From Myxococcales bacterium (GTDB taxonomy: Bacteria; Myxococcota; Polyangia; Polyangiales; Polyangiaceae), in contig PLXW01000114.1 in NCBI GenBank assembly GCA_003151595.1, forward strand, positions 175 to 11,401: a stretch of 11,227 bases of DNA, given 5' to 3'. Positions 1-6,314 of the stretch are shown in pieces (position 1 is the first letter of the stretch; the number at the start of each line of letters is the position of its first letter). The notes under the pieces were generated by a model, which was not told where the DNA came from, did no database searches, and saw only the letters and a list, made by a program, of their open reading frames with translations. Both the position numbers and the translations under genes were made by a program.

Positions 1-822
1 GTGCTCGTCGGCGGCATGACCCGCATGCCGAAGATCCAGCAAGTGGTCACCGAGTTCTTCGAACGCGATCCGAGCAAGGGGGTTCACCCTGACGAAGTCG
101 TCGCGCTCGGCGCTGCGATCCAGGGCTCGGCGCTGCTCGACGAGAAGCAGGAGATGATCCTGCTCGACGTGACGCCGCACGCGCTCGGCATCATGACGCA
201 CGGCAACTACTTCGAAGAGCTCATCCCACAGAACACGACGGTGCCCACGCACCGTACGAAGATCTTCACCACCAGCCGCGACAATCAGACGGCCGTGAAG
301 ATCCTCGTCATGCAGGGCGAGCACGAGAACGCCGAAGAGAACGAGCTCCTCGGCGAGTTCATCCTCACCGGGCTTCGTCGCGCGACGAAGGGCTCGGTCG
401 AGATCGAAGTGACGTTCGAGATCAACGCCGACGGCATCGTCAGCGTGCGCGCGAAGGATCTCGAGACCGGCGTGGAGCAGCAGATTCAGGTGACGGCCAC
501 CAGCGGCCTCACGCGCGACGAGATCAAGTCGATGATCGACGGCGCGAAGGACGAGCTCGTCGAGCGTCGTACGAGCGAAGAGTTCGAAGGGGTGAAGCAG
601 GAAGCGGAGAAGCTGATGGGCGAGATCGAGCGCCTGTTTCCGCAAGTCGAGCAGATCGTGGCGTCGAGCGACTTCGGTCGCGACGCGATCGAGAAGGCGC
701 GCGCCATCGTGGGGAAGGCGCGACAGGCGATCCAGAAGCGCGACGTCGCCCTCGTGAAGGAGCAGATCGAAGGCCTCACGCGCACGCACCGGATGTTCAA
801 GGGGGTCGTGGCGAAGACTTGA
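1..822 (+). CDS. dnaK: Hsp70/DnaK-family chaperone, C-terminal part (5' end outside window)
   Basis: ATP-dependent Hsp70 chaperone, cytoplasmic. The visible 273 residues begin at the conserved VGG.TRMPK motif of the nucleotide-binding domain (about residue 340 of E. coli DnaK) and continue through [13 protein letters not shown], the interdomain linker region [11 protein letters not shown], the beta-sandwich substrate-binding domain ([31 protein letters not shown]) and a helical lid that ends at TGA 820-822. The reading frame is open at base 1, so the gene starts upstream and the first GTG is not its start. Departures from housekeeping Dna[14 protein letters not shown] where E. coli has LGIETMGGVMTTL, and a stop right after the lid, without the roughly 30-residue acidic tail ending in EEVKD. 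No grpE or dnaJ is visible nearby. I infer a specialised DnaK paralog, of which myxobacteria carry several, rather than the main stress chaperone. Family call is certain; the paralog status is likely. Confidence 0.95.
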   Translation: MLVGGMTRMPKIQQVVTEFFERDPSKGVHPDEVVALGAAIQGSALLDEKQEMILLDVTPHALGIMTHGNYFEELIPQNTTVPTHRTKIFTTSRDNQTAVKILVMQGEHENAEENELLGEFILTGLRRATKGSVEIEVTFEINADGIVSVRAKDLETGVEQQIQVTATSGLTRDEIKSMIDGAKDELVERRTSEEFEGVKQEAEKLMGEIERLFPQVEQIVASSDFGRDAIEKARAIVGKARQAIQKRDVALVKEQIEGLTRTHRMFKGVVAKT

Positions 823-847
823 GAGAGGACCGTGAGGCTCGGCAATC

Positions 848-1735
848 GTGATCGATCGACCGAAAGAGCCGCCGAAGTTCGGCGGCGATGACGACGAGGA
901 CGAGTTCGGCGACGCGTTTCCAAACGAGCGTCCGACCTCGCCCGCCGATGCCATGCCCGAAGAGCGCCCAACGGTGTCTCCGCCGTTCGACGTGGAGGAG
1001 TACGCGAAGGCCTCCGACTCGAAGGTGCGCGCGGTGCTCAAGACGCCGTCACCCCATCCGCACTCCCCCCAGAAACAGGACGCGTCGACCAAGCCGCCGC
1101 CTGCGCTCGACTACGACCCGGCGGACGAGCTCCCGCACGTCGATCGGACGCGAGCGCCGCAGATCACGCTCACCGACGAGCACGAGACCGAGGAGGCGCG
1201 CGTTCGCTCGCTCCTCATCCCGAGCGACCCGCCGCCGAGGCGCAGGCCGAGCAGCCAGCCCACGATCGAAGAAGAGGGGCCGGCGACCGTCGCCTACCCC
1301 GCGGAGTACGAGAAGGATCCGTTCGCCAGGCTGAACGCGCAAGCGAGCGAGGCTCCTGACACCGGGCGCGCGCTGAAGGACATGCGCGATCGCTTCTCGC
1401 TCGGCGACTATACGGGCGCTCTCGAGCTCGCGGAGAACCTGCTGCAGCGCGATCCGGTGAACGATGCGGCGCTCAACTGCGCCGAGGAGTGCCGGAACAA
1501 GCTGATTCAGATGTATACCGCACGCATCGGTCCGCTCGATCGGGTGCCGGTGGTGATGGTGGCGACCGAGCAGCTCCGTTGGCTGTCCATCGACCACCGC
1601 GCGGGCTTCTTGCTCTCCCACATCGACGGGGTGTCGAACCTGGAGATGATCCTCGACGTGAGCGGGATGCCACTGCTCGACGCGCTGAAGATCCTCTGCG
1701 AGCTCGTCCAGCAGCGCGTGATCACGATGCGCTAG
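848..1735 (+). CDS. Acidic disordered/TPR-like protein with small C-terminal winged-helix-like domain, partner gene of the DnaK paralog
   Basis: 295 aa, no function recognised. It starts at GTG 848, chosen because GAGG at 834-837 lies 10 nt upstream, and it follows the dnaK-like stop by 25 bp, so the two are probably co-transcribed. Residues 1-172 are low-complexity and probably disordered: an acidic patch (GGDDDEDEFGD, 12-22), then Pro/Ser/Glu-rich sequence. Residues about 174-222 form a TPR-like helical pair (ALKDMRDRFSLGDYTGALEL, then LLQRDPVNDAAL), followed by a compact domain at about 223-295 with DHRAGFLLSHIDG and LDVSGMPLLDALKIL. That last pattern (DG...LEMILDVSG...DAL.IL.EL...VI) resembles winged-helix modules that recur at the ends of myxobacterial signalling proteins; this is recalled and not checked. 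There is no signal peptide or membrane segment. I infer a cytoplasmic adaptor or client of the chaperone. An Arg-rich overlapping frame is a shadow. Confidence 0.88.
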   Translation: MIDRPKEPPKFGGDDDEDEFGDAFPNERPTSPADAMPEERPTVSPPFDVEEYAKASDSKVRAVLKTPSPHPHSPQKQDASTKPPPALDYDPADELPHVDRTRAPQITLTDEHETEEARVRSLLIPSDPPPRRRPSSQPTIEEEGPATVAYPAEYEKDPFARLNAQASEAPDTGRALKDMRDRFSLGDYTGALELAENLLQRDPVNDAALNCAEECRNKLIQMYTARIGPLDRVPVVMVATEQLRWLSIDHRAGFLLSHIDGVSNLEMILDVSGMPLLDALKILCELVQQRVITMR

Positions 1736-1791
1736 AGGCCAAATCCTCGCCCCGGAAGCCGGAAGAGCAGCATATCTCGCTCCGCGCGAAT

Positions 1792-1814
1792 CGTGACTGG
1801 AGTTCGAAGTCACG
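1792..1814. repeat. 7-bp inverted repeat in the gap before the TPR/TFIIB-like gene
   Basis: CGTGACT (1792-1798) and AGTCACG (1808-1814) are perfect inverted copies around a 9-nt loop, inside the 149-bp gap 1736-1884. It could be an operator or a weak hairpin. No T-run follows, so it is not a standard intrinsic terminator. A 7-bp match in a gap this size can arise by chance. The rest of the gap shows no convincing promoter. Confidence 0.3.
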
Positions 1815-1884
1815 CAAGCGAAATCCGACCGCGACGAGAGACCACGTTGCGCGGTTCGATGCTGCTCGCTACACCGGAAAGGGA

Positions 1885-2982
1885 GTGGGGACAGACCGCA
1901 TCGAACCGACGAACCGCCTGCGACGTGATGTCGAGTGGGCGCTGCGACGAGCGCTCGATCCGAGCGACGTGTTGCCGATGCTTCATCGTTTGGCCCGTAC
2001 GGCCGCGCCAGGGAGCGACGAGCGCGTGTTCGCGCACCGCCAGCTGGCCGAGCTCCTCGCCGAGAAGAACCCGTGGCGGGCGGCGATTTACGCCAAGCGC
2101 GTCACCGAAGAGCGGCCTGACGACGACCGGGGGTGGGCGCTGCTCGGTCTCTCGCAGACGCTGCTCGGGCACTACCGGTTCGCGGTGTCGGCGTATGAGA
2201 AGGCGCTCGCGTGCGCGCCGAAGAACCCGTGGTACGCGCACAACCTCGGGCACCTCCTGGACGTGGCGCTCGATCGCGCGGGCGACGCGCTGAAGTGGCT
2301 GCGCTCGGCCTACGCCGAGGCCTCGGAGCTGGGGAGCGGCGCGAGCGGCGATATCGCGGCGTCGTTCGCGCATGCGCTCGCGCGCGCCGGCAAGGTGCGC
2401 GAGGCGAAGAAGGTGCTCGTGCGTGCCATGAAGGCCGGAGGCTCGCGCGAGCACTCCGCGCTGCTGTCGTGGTTGGAGCGAGGAGCGCCCGCGGCGGAAG
2501 ACGCCGGAGGGCCGATGCACGGAGCGCAGGCCGGGCAGGCGGCGCAGGGCGCGCAAGGCATGCATGGCATCCCGAGCGAGCGTCCGTCGCAGCCGCGTGG
2601 CGTATCGACGAAGCGCGTGCGCCCGGGGCCCGAGGCGCCGCCCAGTAAACAGCGCGCTGGGTCGACGCGACGTGCGGTCGATCTGGCGCTGGCCCGCGGG
2701 CTCGAACGCCTCCCGCTCGACGACAAGCAACGGGCGCGAGCCAAGGAGCTGGCGCGCGCCACCGGATCGGGCGCCGAGGCCGCGGAGGCCGCGATCGGCG
2801 CGCGGAGCGTGGCCGCAGCCATCGCGTACGCCGTGGTCTTCGTCGATCGCGTTCCGCTCAGCACCGCCGAAGTCGCGGCGACGTTCCGCGTGAGCCCCGC
2901 GGCCTTGCGCGGCCGATTCGGCGAGCTTCGCGCACGACTCGATCTCACGCCGGGCGACGTGCGGTATGCGACGCGCCCCTGA
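1885..2982 (+). CDS. TPR protein with C-terminal cyclin/TFIIB-like helical domain
   Basis: 365 aa, cytoplasmic, function unknown. The frame is open back to 1489, but the upstream part overlaps the previous gene and reads as Arg/Pro-rich shadow. GTG 1885 is preferred, with GGAAAGG at 1876-1882 just before it; GTG 1969 or ATG 1978 would remove the first helices. Residues 1-60 are helical (LRRDVEWALRRALDPSDVLP). TPR-like repeats follow at about 83-117 (GWALLGLSQTLLGHYRFAVS) and 155-183 (ASFAHALARAGKVREAKKVL). Residues 200-262 are a Gly/Ala/Gln/Pro linker. The last 100 residues (265-365) form a separate helical domain with AAAIAYAVVFVDR, then LSTAEVAATFRVSPAALRGR, matching the pattern of the cyclin-fold repeat of TFIIB (A..Y......R....EVA....V....LR.R..EL). 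That is pattern recognition, not a database hit. It may bind DNA or protein. The 149-bp gap suggests it may have its own promoter. Confidence 0.85.
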   Translation: MGTDRIEPTNRLRRDVEWALRRALDPSDVLPMLHRLARTAAPGSDERVFAHRQLAELLAEKNPWRAAIYAKRVTEERPDDDRGWALLGLSQTLLGHYRFAVSAYEKALACAPKNPWYAHNLGHLLDVALDRAGDALKWLRSAYAEASELGSGASGDIAASFAHALARAGKVREAKKVLVRAMKAGGSREHSALLSWLERGAPAAEDAGGPMHGAQAGQAAQGAQGMHGIPSERPSQPRGVSTKRVRPGPEAPPSKQRAGSTRRAVDLALARGLERLPLDDKQRARAKELARATGSGAEAAEAAIGARSVAAAIAYAVVFVDRVPLSTAEVAATFRVSPAALRGRFGELRARLDLTPGDVRYATRP

Positions 2983-3034
2983 ATCGGGCGTCGAAGCCCA
3001 ACGCAGCCTCCCCGTGACGCATCAAAGAGCCGAC

Positions 3035-3061
3035 CTCGCGGCATAAAGGTGCGCCCGCGAG
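3035..3061. repeat. Weak inverted repeat downstream of the TPR gene
   Basis: CTCGCGG (3035-3041) pairs with CCGCGAG (3055-3061) around a 13-nt loop, 52 bp after the stop at 2982. No T-run follows, so a role as terminator is only a possibility. Confidence 0.2.
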
Positions 3062-3108
3062 CGTCCTCCTCGCGTGAAATGGCGGCCGGCTCGTCCGATT
3101 CGCGAAAT

Positions 3109-3137
3109 TTTACCGGTGTCGTCGGCGACACTACCAA
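3109..3137 (+). promoter_or_regulatory. Candidate sigma70-type promoter with an inverted repeat in its spacer, upstream of the first tolC gene
   Basis: TTTACC (3109-3114) and TACCAA (3132-3137) are separated by 17 bp and match the -35/-10 consensus at 4/6 and 3/6 positions. The spacer holds a perfect hairpin, GTGTCG-TCGG-CGACAC (3116-3131), placed where a repressor could bind. The patch at 3101-3112 is the most AT-rich in the gap. Predicted transcription would start near 3145, about 57 nt before the ATG. The box matches are weak, so this is a hypothesis. Confidence 0.25.
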
Positions 3138-3201
3138 GCCGTAGCGACGGCCCCGCCCAGCCACCCAGGCCGCGCGTGTCTTGTTCCCGTAAAGAGGTCC
3201 G

Positions 3202-4761
3202 ATGCGTCTCGCTTCGTTTCGTTCGTTCGCCGCGCTGATCGCGCTCGCTCCACTCGCCGCTCCCCTCCCCGCCTTCGCGCAGGGCGAGGCGCAGCAGCTC
3301 CCCGGGTCGACCGCGCCCACCCCCGGCGTCGCCACGCCGCAGGTGACGACCCCCGTTGCCTTGCCGGTGCCGAACGTGAGCGACCCGATGCTCACGCCCG
3401 TCCCGCGCGCTCCGCAGGAGATCTCCACGTGGCAGGAGGCGCTCGATCTACTCCGCGGACGCTCGACCGATCTGCGAATCGCGTACGACCAGGTGCAGAG
3501 CGCCGTCGGCCAGCAACGCGAGGCGCTGGCCGGTGCGCTGCCGCAGATCAACGCGAGCGGATCGGTCACGAAGAACCTGATCTTCAAGACGACCTCCTCC
3601 CAGAACCCCAGCGGCTTTCAGTTCACGGACTCGGCGGGCAAGCCGATCGTCCTCGGCGCCAACGGCATCCCGACCGGGACGTACACGCCGGGCGCGCCGG
3701 GTATTTCGGTGGTCAACGGTCCTCCCCTCTCCAGCACCGAGCCGCTCGATCACTACTTCGGAGGGAGCATCACCGCCCAGCAGCCGATCCTCGCGCTGCG
3801 AACGTGGCACGCGATCGGCACCGCGCGCGAGATCACCGACGCCGCGAAGTTCTCGATGGAAGACTTGAAGCGCACGCTGGCCCTCGGCGTGGCGAACGCG
3901 ATCGTCGGAGTCGTCACCGCGGAGCGCGTCGCCGAGCTCAATCGCAATGGGCTGCAGCAGTCGCTGGCGCGGCTGGATCTCACCGTGCAGAAGGTGAGGC
4001 TCGGCGCTTCGGGGACGACCGGGCTCGACGTGGTGCGCGCGCAGCAAGACGTGGAGTCGGCGCGCACGACGCTCGTGACCGGCGACGAGTCGCTTCGTAA
4101 GGCGCGCGAGTCGCTCGGGCTCGCGGTGGGAATTCCCGCCGAGATCGGCGTCATACGCGAGATTCGACTCGACGGCCTGGAGAGCGACGCGATCCATCAG
4201 TGCAAGGCGGCGCCCGACGTCGACTCGCGCTCCGACATCGTGGCCGCGCGCGAGAAGGTTCACATCGCCGACCGGAACGTCGACGACGTGTGGCTCCAGT
4301 TCGCGCCGACGATCAACGCCTCGTCGAGCGTGACGGACACGACGCAGCCGGTGTTCGTGTCGCCGCCGGTGACGTGGAACATCATGGGCGTCCTCTCGAT
4401 CCCGATCTGGGACGGCGGCAATCGCTACGGTGAGCTCCGCGACTTCCGCGCGCAGGCCGACGCCGCGCGCCAGAACCTCGAGGCCTCGAAGCGCACGGCG
4501 AACATCCAGGTGCAGCAGGCGAAGCGCGCCGTCATCGTCGCGCAAGACGAGCTGAAGGTCGCCGATCGCGCGCGCGCGCTCGCCATCCAGAACGACGAGA
4601 TGACGCAGACCGCGTACCGCGGCGGCTTGCTCACGAGCCTCGACCTCGTCACCGCGGCCGCCGCGCGGCGCCAGGCCGAGATCAACTATGCGCTCGACGA
4701 GTTCAACCTCGTTCAGGCCCGCGTCGGCTCCGTGCTCGCGCTGGCGAACTGCAACTGGTGA
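3202..4761 (+). CDS. TolC-family outer membrane efflux channel protein (first copy)
   Basis: 519 aa, outer membrane channel subunit. TolC-family proteins form trimeric beta-barrel/alpha-tunnel exit ducts for RND, ABC or MFS efflux pumps and type I secretion. ATG 3202 is preceded by AAAGAGG (3191-3197). Residues 1-26 are a signal peptide (hydrophobic 10-24, PAFA|Q cleavage). A Pro-rich linker (about 35-72) precedes two TolC repeats: helices at 76-113, a strand/loop region at about 114-198 with a long Gly/Pro/Ser-rich loop (132-185), helices at 205-308 (LDVVRAQQDVESARTTL), then the second repeat with a strand at 366-405 (VLSIPIWDGGNRYGELRDF) and helices at 410-515 (AYRGGLLTSLDLVTAAAAR). Two cysteines, C334 and C517, could pair after export. 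No periplasmic adaptor or inner-membrane pump gene lies in the window, so the partner is unknown. It converges on a second tolC 13 bp downstream. Confidence 0.93.
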   Translation: MRLASFRSFAALIALAPLAAPLPAFAQGEAQQLPGSTAPTPGVATPQVTTPVALPVPNVSDPMLTPVPRAPQEISTWQEALDLLRGRSTDLRIAYDQVQSAVGQQREALAGALPQINASGSVTKNLIFKTTSSQNPSGFQFTDSAGKPIVLGANGIPTGTYTPGAPGISVVNGPPLSSTEPLDHYFGGSITAQQPILALRTWHAIGTAREITDAAKFSMEDLKRTLALGVANAIVGVVTAERVAELNRNGLQQSLARLDLTVQKVRLGASGTTGLDVVRAQQDVESARTTLVTGDESLRKARESLGLAVGIPAEIGVIREIRLDGLESDAIHQCKAAPDVDSRSDIVAAREKVHIADRNVDDVWLQFAPTINASSSVTDTTQPVFVSPPVTWNIMGVLSIPIWDGGNRYGELRDFRAQADAARQNLEASKRTANIQVQQAKRAVIVAQDELKVADRARALAIQNDEMTQTAYRGGLLTSLDLVTAAAARRQAEINYALDEFNLVQARVGSVLALANCNW

Positions 4762-4766
4762 GCGAG

Positions 4767-4797
4767 CGGCGACGCTACGAGCCCGTAGGCGCCGCCG
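4767..4797. terminator. Imperfect GC-rich hairpin at the convergent tolC junction, possible bidirectional terminator
   Basis: Left arm CGGCGACGCTACG (4767-4779) pairs with right arm CGTAGGCGCCGCCG (4784-4797) around loop AGCC (4780-4783): 12 base pairs with one A-C mismatch (4772/4792) and one bulged G (4789). It begins 5 bp after the plus-strand stop (4759-4761) and covers the minus-strand stop (4775-4777), so it can fold in either transcript. No U-run follows on either side, which makes it atypical for a Rho-independent terminator; it may act with Rho or as a 3'-end stabiliser. Confidence 0.5.
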
Positions 4798-6244
4798 AGT
4801 CCCATCCCGAGGCGCGCGCGAGATCGCTCAACGCGACGTTAAGATCCATCAACGCCTGCTCGTGGTTCACGCGCGCGTCGATGTAGTTGCGGAGCGGGAA
4901 CATCATGTCCTTCTCGCTCTTGGTGCCGAGATCGATCTGGTCTTGCACCGTCACGATCCACTGCTTCGCCTTGTGCTCGGCCGCGTCCCAGCTCCGCTCG
5001 CGGTTCTCGGCTTCGACCGCCGTGCCGTAGGCGTTCTCGACCTCGACGCCGATTCCGCCGAGCGCCATCCGCTCGAGCGCGCGCGCCTCTTCGAGCTGCG
5101 ACTCGGCCTGGCCGATGCGGGCGGCCTTGGGCAGAAAGTCGAGGCTCCATCGCAGGCCCAGGCCCGCGCCGGCGTAGAAGTGGTTGAACGGATCGCTCGC
5201 CCAGATGTTCCCGTACTGCGGCACCGCGCTGGGGGCGATCGAGTAGCTGGCGCCGAACCCCGCGCCGATGTCGGGGAACAAGTTGGCGCGCGCGAGATTG
5301 AGCTGCGCCTGCCGCGCCGACATTCCCGCGCGCGCCATGTTCACTTCGGGGCGGAAGATGCGCGCCGCGGCGAGGTAGCGAATGAGCGGCGCGAAGTTCA
5401 CGTCGGGGCGCTTCAGCGGCTCGTCGGGGACGTCGAACGCCGTCTGCACGCCGGTGTAGAAGCGGAGCGCGGCCATCGCGTAGCGCTCGCCCTTGTCCGG
5501 ATCGCCGGAGCGCGCCTGGATCGTGTCTTTGTAGAACTCGAGGCTGATGCGATCGGTCTCGTCGACGCCGGGCTTTCCGGCGGCGAGCTTGTCCTTCGTG
5601 TGGACGATCGCTTCGTCGATCTTATCCATCACGTCGTGAAGGATGTAGCGGGCATCGCGCGCCAGCATCGTCCCGAAGAACGCGCGGCGCACGTCCATGC
5701 GCGCTTGCTGGCGCCACTTCTCGAGGTCCCACTCGTTGAGCCGGACGTTCGCTTCGGCCGCCTGGCGCGCGGCGGTAATCTTTCCGAACGTGTAGAGCGG
5801 CAGCGTCCCGTTCACGTCGACCGACCACCACGGCTCGAGGCCGTCGCTCAGCGTGAAGTTGCGCGCGGTCTGGCCGGTCGCCGTGTAGATGGGCGTGCCG
5901 CCGATGGGGCCGAGGACGGCGAGGTTCGAGCTCGCGCTCCAGTTCCAGAACGGGACCCACTTCGCTTCGTCGAGCTGCGCGTGGGCGTAGGCTAGGCGGG
6001 CGCGGGCAGCCCACAAGTTGGGGAAGTTCCGATCGGCGAGCGCGAGGCACTCCGCCAGCGTGTAGGCGTGCGGCCGGATGGTGGCGATGGGGGGCGGCTT
6101 GCCCTGAAACGGATCCAGCGCGGCGGCGTCGGCGCCCGCCTTCGGATCAGCCGCGAACGGGTCGTCTCCCGCGAGCGCGCGCTGCGACACCACGCCAAGC
6201 GCGGCGATCGAGAGGAAGAAAGCGCAGGCGCGACCACGGCGCAT
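4775..6244 (-). CDS. TolC-family outer membrane efflux channel protein (second copy)
   Basis: 489 aa from ATG 6244; the frame opens 6 codons earlier at TTG 6262. The ATG is chosen because it gives a compact signal peptide (RRGRACAFFLSIAALGVVSQ, then RALA|GDD); neither start has a clear ribosome binding site. In ATG numbering, TYTLAECLALA-type helices start near residue 60 (AYTLAECLALADRNFPNLWA), the first strand region is about 97-155 (WNWSASSNLAVLG...DVNGTLPLYTFGKI), helices run to about 260, and the second repeat runs from about 298 with a strand region 323-370 (DIGAGFGASY...LRWSLDFLP) and helices 375-480. It is clearly a TolC-fold protein but quite unlike the first copy in sequence and loops, so this is not a recent duplication. 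It lies 70 bp downstream of the diguanylate cyclase gene and may share its transcript. No pump partner is visible. Confidence 0.9.
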   Translation of the reverse strand: MRRGRACAFFLSIAALGVVSQRALAGDDPFAADPKAGADAAALDPFQGKPPPIATIRPHAYTLAECLALADRNFPNLWAARARLAYAHAQLDEAKWVPFWNWSASSNLAVLGPIGGTPIYTATGQTARNFTLSDGLEPWWSVDVNGTLPLYTFGKITAARQAAEANVRLNEWDLEKWRQQARMDVRRAFFGTMLARDARYILHDVMDKIDEAIVHTKDKLAAGKPGVDETDRISLEFYKDTIQARSGDPDKGERYAMAALRFYTGVQTAFDVPDEPLKRPDVNFAPLIRYLAAARIFRPEVNMARAGMSARQAQLNLARANLFPDIGAGFGASYSIAPSAVPQYGNIWASDPFNHFYAGAGLGLRWSLDFLPKAARIGQAESQLEEARALERMALGGIGVEVENAYGTAVEAENRERSWDAAEHKAKQWIVTVQDQIDLGTKSEKDMMFPLRNYIDARVNHEQALMDLNVALSDLARASGWDSAAPTGS

Positions 6245-6314
6245 CGGGCGGGACACTAGCAACGGCCCACTTCAAATCAAACGCGCAAATGAGGCAACCC
6301 CGAACGATCGGCCG

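Noticed and set aside
1848..1875. TTGCGC-17-TACACC as a promoter
   Set aside because: Only 3/6 matches in each box, and transcription would start at or after the ribosome binding site of GTG 1885.
1489..1884. Upstream extension of the TPR protein frame
   Set aside because: Overlaps the preceding gene's conserved C-terminal domain, and the translated residues are Arg/Pro-rich shadow. GTG 1885 has a purine-rich site in front.
2310..3587. 425-aa minus-strand open frame over the TPR gene and the start of tolC
   Set aside because: Ser/Arg/Ala-rich with no domain; it spans an intergenic region and two well-supported plus-strand genes. Typical shadow in GC-rich DNA.
3448..4545. 365-aa minus-strand open frame opposite the first tolC
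   Set aside because: Arg/His/Asp-rich shadow without start signal or domain.
4688..5995. 435-aa plus-strand open frame opposite the second tolC
   Set aside because: Composition dominated by Arg, Val, Ala and Glu, no recognisable motif; the minus strand encodes a clear TolC protein with signal peptide.
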